From: Ophiothrix spiculata
Lineage: Eukaryota > Echinodermata > Ophiuroidea > Amphilepidida > Ophiotrichidae
Assembly: GCA_000969725.1 (NCBI GenBank)
Contig: JXSR01S010302.1
Direction: 5' to 3' (one strand)
Length of the DNA stretch: 21,374 nucleotides
Program-made: the position numbers and the translations under genes
In this document: one piece after another, positions 18,817 through 21,374 of the stretch
Layout of the letters: every line of letters starts with the position of its first letter
Position numbering within the stretch: the first letter of the stretch is position 1
Notes under the pieces: generated by a model
Database searches by the model: none
What the model was told of the DNA's origin: nothing
Seen by the model: the letters and a program-made list of their open reading frames with translations, nothing else

Positions 18817-19064
18817 GTAGTCGATTTCACTACAAAATTGCATCGTAGCTGTGATGTGTTCAGTGCGCAGCTAGACTGTATTTCACAAAGACATAAAAAA
18901 CCTTCGCAAGCGTGCAATATGTCACAAGGCATACAGATATTGCACAGGGAAAATTCCAACACATCGCAACTTTGTGATGAGCCAAAAGGTGGTCGTAAAT
19001 TTGCGATGAGTGAACGATGCGTTCGATCTTACGATGCGTTTTAATGTTAATGAAATCGACCACA
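18817..19064 (+). mobile_element. About 248-bp inverted-repeat element, fuller copy of the 11.2-kb repeat
   Basis: The left end GTAGTCGATTTCACTA (18817-18832) matches the inverted right end GTGGTCGATTTCATTA (read from about 19064 on the minus strand) with two mismatches. A second pair of inward strings (GCATCGTA on both sides) extends the match. The half from 18818 to 18970 aligns in reverse to 11189-11334. CGATG/CATCG phrases recur through the interior. The overlapping 66-, 78- and 88-codon frames on both strands are not supported as genes. Confidence 0.75.
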
Positions 19065-19291
19065 GAGATCAACAAACTACAAGTAGTATGCTCCATGTTT
19101 AAGTTTTGTTTAGTTTTTTTTAGAACACTTACGGCACTGACAATAAAACTGAATATCTATTTGAGATTTTTAAATATTGGATGACCTACCCAAATTTCAA
19201 ATTTTTCTTCCTGAAGACAAAAAATAATTATTCCTTTGGCCTAGAGAACGTTGTTTATGTTACAATACAATTTTGTTAGAACTGTGGAATC
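19065..19291. other. Spacer, no recognisable feature
   Basis: AT-rich sequence between the 18.8-kb repeat and the TTAA-bounded element. Confidence 0.5.
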
Positions 19292-19453
19292 TTAAGGTGA
19301 CTTAGCACACATAGAATTCCTCTATTTATTTTTCTTATTTTTTGATATATGGTGTTTTCATATGTGCTGATTATATTTCTGAAATAAAAAAAGGGGGGTC
19401 ACCGACTTAGATTTTGAGAAAAATCCATTTAAAACACACTATGTTTTACCACT

Positions 19454-19479
19454 TTTTACCATTGACTTCTATGGTAAAA
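19454..19479. repeat. Short hairpin in the TTAA-bounded element
   Basis: TTTTACCAT (19454-19462) and ATGGTAAAA (19471-19479) form a perfect 9-bp stem with an 8-base loop. Confidence 0.85.
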
Positions 19480-19630
19480 TCAAAATAATTAAGACAAAAA
19501 CACTTATAATTACAAAACCGCTCTATTTTTTTTCTATTTTTTGCATATGTTTTGGTCCTTATATACCATTTTCATGCCATCAGGTTCATTTACCAAAGCT
19601 ATGATGCGTCTTAAAGAGAAAGCTTCTTAA

Positions 19631-20608
19631 GTCTTCTTTAAAATTAGAGAAAATCTATATAATAATTCTAGTGGATGTAGTTTTAAATTATTTAGTTCAC
19701 TCATTCAACCAATTTTGGCATACGGCTGCGAGGTGTGGGCACCCTATATGTTGAAAAATTTAAATGATGATAATTTAATCAACTTGTGTGACAAGCTACC
19801 AAGTGAAAGTCTGCACATAAAAGTTTGTAAACTTATTTTGGGTGTCCATCGAAAAACTACTAATCACGCAGTTAGAGGTGATTTAGGTAGTTTTCCACTC
19901 TTAATTTTCATGTTGAATCTATCTGTTAAATATTGGTGGCATATTAACAATTTATGTATGTCTAATTTTAATAATCATAAACTTGTAATAGATGCTTTAG
20001 TTGATAATAGAAAACTTTGTGAAAGCAGTCAGATTTTTACATGGTCTTCCGGTATTAAAAAAGTTCTAGCGGCAATTGATAGGAATGATATTTGGCAAAA
20101 ACCAAATATGTGTAATTCTATTAGTATTTCAGATAATGTTATCAATGGCCTTCATTCATTGTATCAAATTCAGTGGAGGTATTTTACTACAAATTCACAA
20201 CCCAAACTTAGAACTTATTGCTGTTTTAAAACAGAGTTTTGTAAAGAAAATTATACAGTTATGTTTAATCGTAATCATAGATTAGCATTTAGTAAACTTA
20301 GAATCAGTGCTCATTCTCTTAGAATTGAAGCAGGTCGTCATACTTCTCCCAAAACACCAATTGCTGATAGATTATGTAGCTGTGATCTTAATAAGGTTGA
20401 AGATGAGTACCATTTTCTAATGGAATGTAGTTTATACAGTACATTACGTTCAAAATTTCTTTCTGATATAGGTGATATGCTTTGTACTGAGGGGTTATCA
20501 ATGTATGATTTATTTCTTGTAATTATGTCAGCATCTGATTTTGATGTTCTCCAAATTGTACTTACGTTTGTTAAATCGTGTTTTGATACTCGATTTGGTA
20601 ATGTATAG
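19631..20608 (+). pseudogene. LINE ORF2 carboxy-terminal fragment (post-reverse-transcriptase region)
   Basis: The frame is open for 325 codons from 19631 (after an in-frame TAA at 19628) to TAG at 20606. The same frame is LINE-like upstream of that TAA (SGSFTKAMMRLKEKAS), so the stop is a single disabling change. Visible landmarks are FFKIRENLY, the thumb-region phrase LIQPILAYGCEVWAPY, then LHIKVCKLILGVHRKT and AVRGDLGSFPL. Near the end comes a cysteine/histidine cluster, LCSCDLNKVEDEYHFLMEC. These are characteristic of the C-terminal third of many animal LINE polymerases. The YxDD catalytic motif lies upstream and is absent. The TTG at 19715 is an internal codon, not a start. The clade cannot be assigned by eye. 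It would not make a working enzyme. Confidence 0.9.
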
Positions 20609-20737
20609 CATCAGAACTGTATAGCATAGCATGATGTTGCAGTTTGATTTATTTTTTTTATTAGTTTTTCTTATTATTGTTTTCTTATATGTTTGTAATT
20701 GATTATACCTTTTTGTTTGGTGTTTATCAATAAAGAA

Positions 20738-20749
20738 TACTACTACTAC
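20738..20749 (+). repeat. (TAC)4 tail of the LINE
   Basis: Four TAC triplets directly after AATAAAGAA mark the 3' end of the retrotransposon insertion. Confidence 0.9.
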
Positions 20750-21056
20750 TATAGTTCTTTAAAAAAACGAAATAAAAAAATATGGTCACCGACTTACTTT
20801 TTGAGATATTAAGCAAAATTAAGCCAAAAATTGACGTTTTTTTGGCAATGACTAATACCTTAAGCCCTGTGCGCTTTGAGTCTTATGCGTGAATATAAAA
20901 ATGTCGCACATGTAAGATCGCGTTTTATTAAAGCGCAAGATACAGTACGCCAGAAAGTACGCTAAAAGCCCGGGATAAATACTTTGAAATTATGTCCAAC
21001 ACCGATCATATCAGTTCACTCGTGTCCGACAACGCATCTGTGCTAAGCCACCTTAA

Positions 21057-21374
21057 TTTGTCAATTGCAGAAAACATGGCAGAGGGCTGCAAGCTACTAA
21101 GCAGATCTGGGCTGATGCAGAATAATTTCTGACAAAATAGGCTCTATCACTTAAAGCAGTGATTAAAAATCAAATATTTAGCCAACTAAAGCCCATGCAT
21201 GAAATCAGTACCAAGGCATAGTGCTACCAACCAAAACTATATTCACAAGAGAATGATCAAATCCTGGTTACTTAGCATTACATTACAGTATAGGGTATCA
21301 ATAAAGAATAAACAAAGTTTTGAAGCTATTTCAGTTGTTATGGCAACTGAGAACATTCAAACAAGTATTAGGCC
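21057..21374. other. Right edge of window, no recognisable gene
   Basis: The string TATCAATAAAGAAT at about 21297 repeats 14 bases of the LINE 3' end (20725-20738). No (TAC)n tail or LINE protein sequence accompanies it, so it is only a weak hint of a second, older LINE end. Confidence 0.4.

Larger units (their letters stand above)
19560..20750 (+). mobile_element. 5'-truncated non-LTR (LINE) retrotransposon, 3' end with (TAC)n tail
   Basis: This insertion holds the last part of the LINE polymerase ORF, a short AT-rich 3' UTR, AATAAA at 20729-20734 and a terminal (TAC)4 run at 20738-20749. Microsatellite-like 3' ends are usual in several LINE clades. The left border is estimated from where LINE-like translation begins (FMPSGSFTKAM from about 19571) and from the spacing of the interrupted host repeat. 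No clear target duplication is visible. Most of the element, including endonuclease and the catalytic reverse-transcriptase core, is missing, so it is dead on arrival. Confidence 0.85.
19292..21056. mobile_element. TTAA-bounded inverted-repeat element (TIR TTAAGGTGRCTTAGCACA), interrupted by a LINE
   Basis: TTAAGGTGACTTAGCACACA at 19292-19311 matches the inverted right end TTAAGGTGGCTTAGCACAGA (21056 to 21037 on the minus strand) with two mismatches in 20, and TTAA is at both ends. The interior has a 201-bp tandem duplication. Segment A (CTCTATTT..TTCT.ATTTTT) is at 19320 and 19521; segment B (GAAATAAAAAAA..GGTCACCGACTTA) is at 19381 and 20769. Removing roughly 1.19 kb of LINE restores the same A-to-B spacing in both units. 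The element without the LINE would be about 575 bp, non-autonomous, of a TTAA-targeting type (piggyBac or Kolobok; not resolved). Confidence 0.8.

Noticed and set aside
21297-21310. Second LINE 3' end suggested by TATCAATAAAGAAT
   Set aside because: Only 14 AT-rich bases match, with no triplet tail or coding remnant alongside.
1-21374. CRISPR array, bacterial operon, rRNA genes or integrated virus
   Set aside because: There are no regularly spaced repeats with unique spacers and no closely packed ORFs with ribosome-binding sites. I saw no rRNA-like sequence and no viral protein signature in any frame.

Overview
The window looks like AT-rich, gene-poor non-coding DNA from an animal nuclear genome, probably a marine invertebrate. 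An echinoderm or another invertebrate deuterostome is my best guess, from the style of the repeats and the LINE remnant. There are no bacterial-type operons, no long ORFs, no rRNA, no convincing functional tRNA and no CRISPR array. Most of the recognisable structure consists of degraded mobile elements and simple repeats.

Layout. 1-1.7 kb: a 63-bp-spaced duplication, then a 1.23-kb inverted-terminus element (326-1558) carrying a nested 331-bp TTAA-flanked MITE (609-939). 2.0-2.4 kb and 5.86-6.24 kb: two copies, in opposite orientation, of one TTAA-flanked MITE family with a central palindrome. 2.4-5.8 kb: mostly featureless AT-rich DNA, with a possible terminal exon and poly(A) signal of a minus-strand gene at 5.16-5.40 kb. 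6.55-6.64 kb: a possible internal minus-strand exon. 6.75-11.2 kb: no recognisable gene; parts have a strong excess of C over G on the plus strand (58 C to 16 G in 10201-10380). 11.2-12.0 kb: half a dispersed repeat, a cluster of GTATC...GGATAC palindromes and a piggyBac-like 240-bp MITE. 13.07-13.3 kb: a CpG-richer patch with an inverted CCAAT box and a possible first coding exon on the minus strand. 13.6-15.3 kb: a long (TAAA)n tract and local duplications. 15.4-17.8 kb: four short inverted-repeat elements, one beside a tRNA-like sequence. 18.8-19.06 kb: a fuller copy of the 11.2-kb repeat. 19.29-21.06 kb: a TTAA-flanked inverted-repeat element with a 201-bp internal tandem duplication, interrupted by the 3' end of a LINE-type retrotransposon.

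The only protein assigned with confidence is the LINE carboxy-terminal fragment (19631-20608). A weak three-exon minus-strand gene model (13097 to 5277, all phase 0, about 77 residues if nothing is missing) is offered as a hypothesis. Its first exon would carry an RVRF motif of the type that docks protein phosphatase 1. The most distinctive pattern is the recurrence of several unrelated short elements all bounded by TTAA, which suggests repeated activity of TTAA-specific (piggyBac/Kolobok-type) transposases. Repeat boundaries and homologies were found by eye, without database searches.
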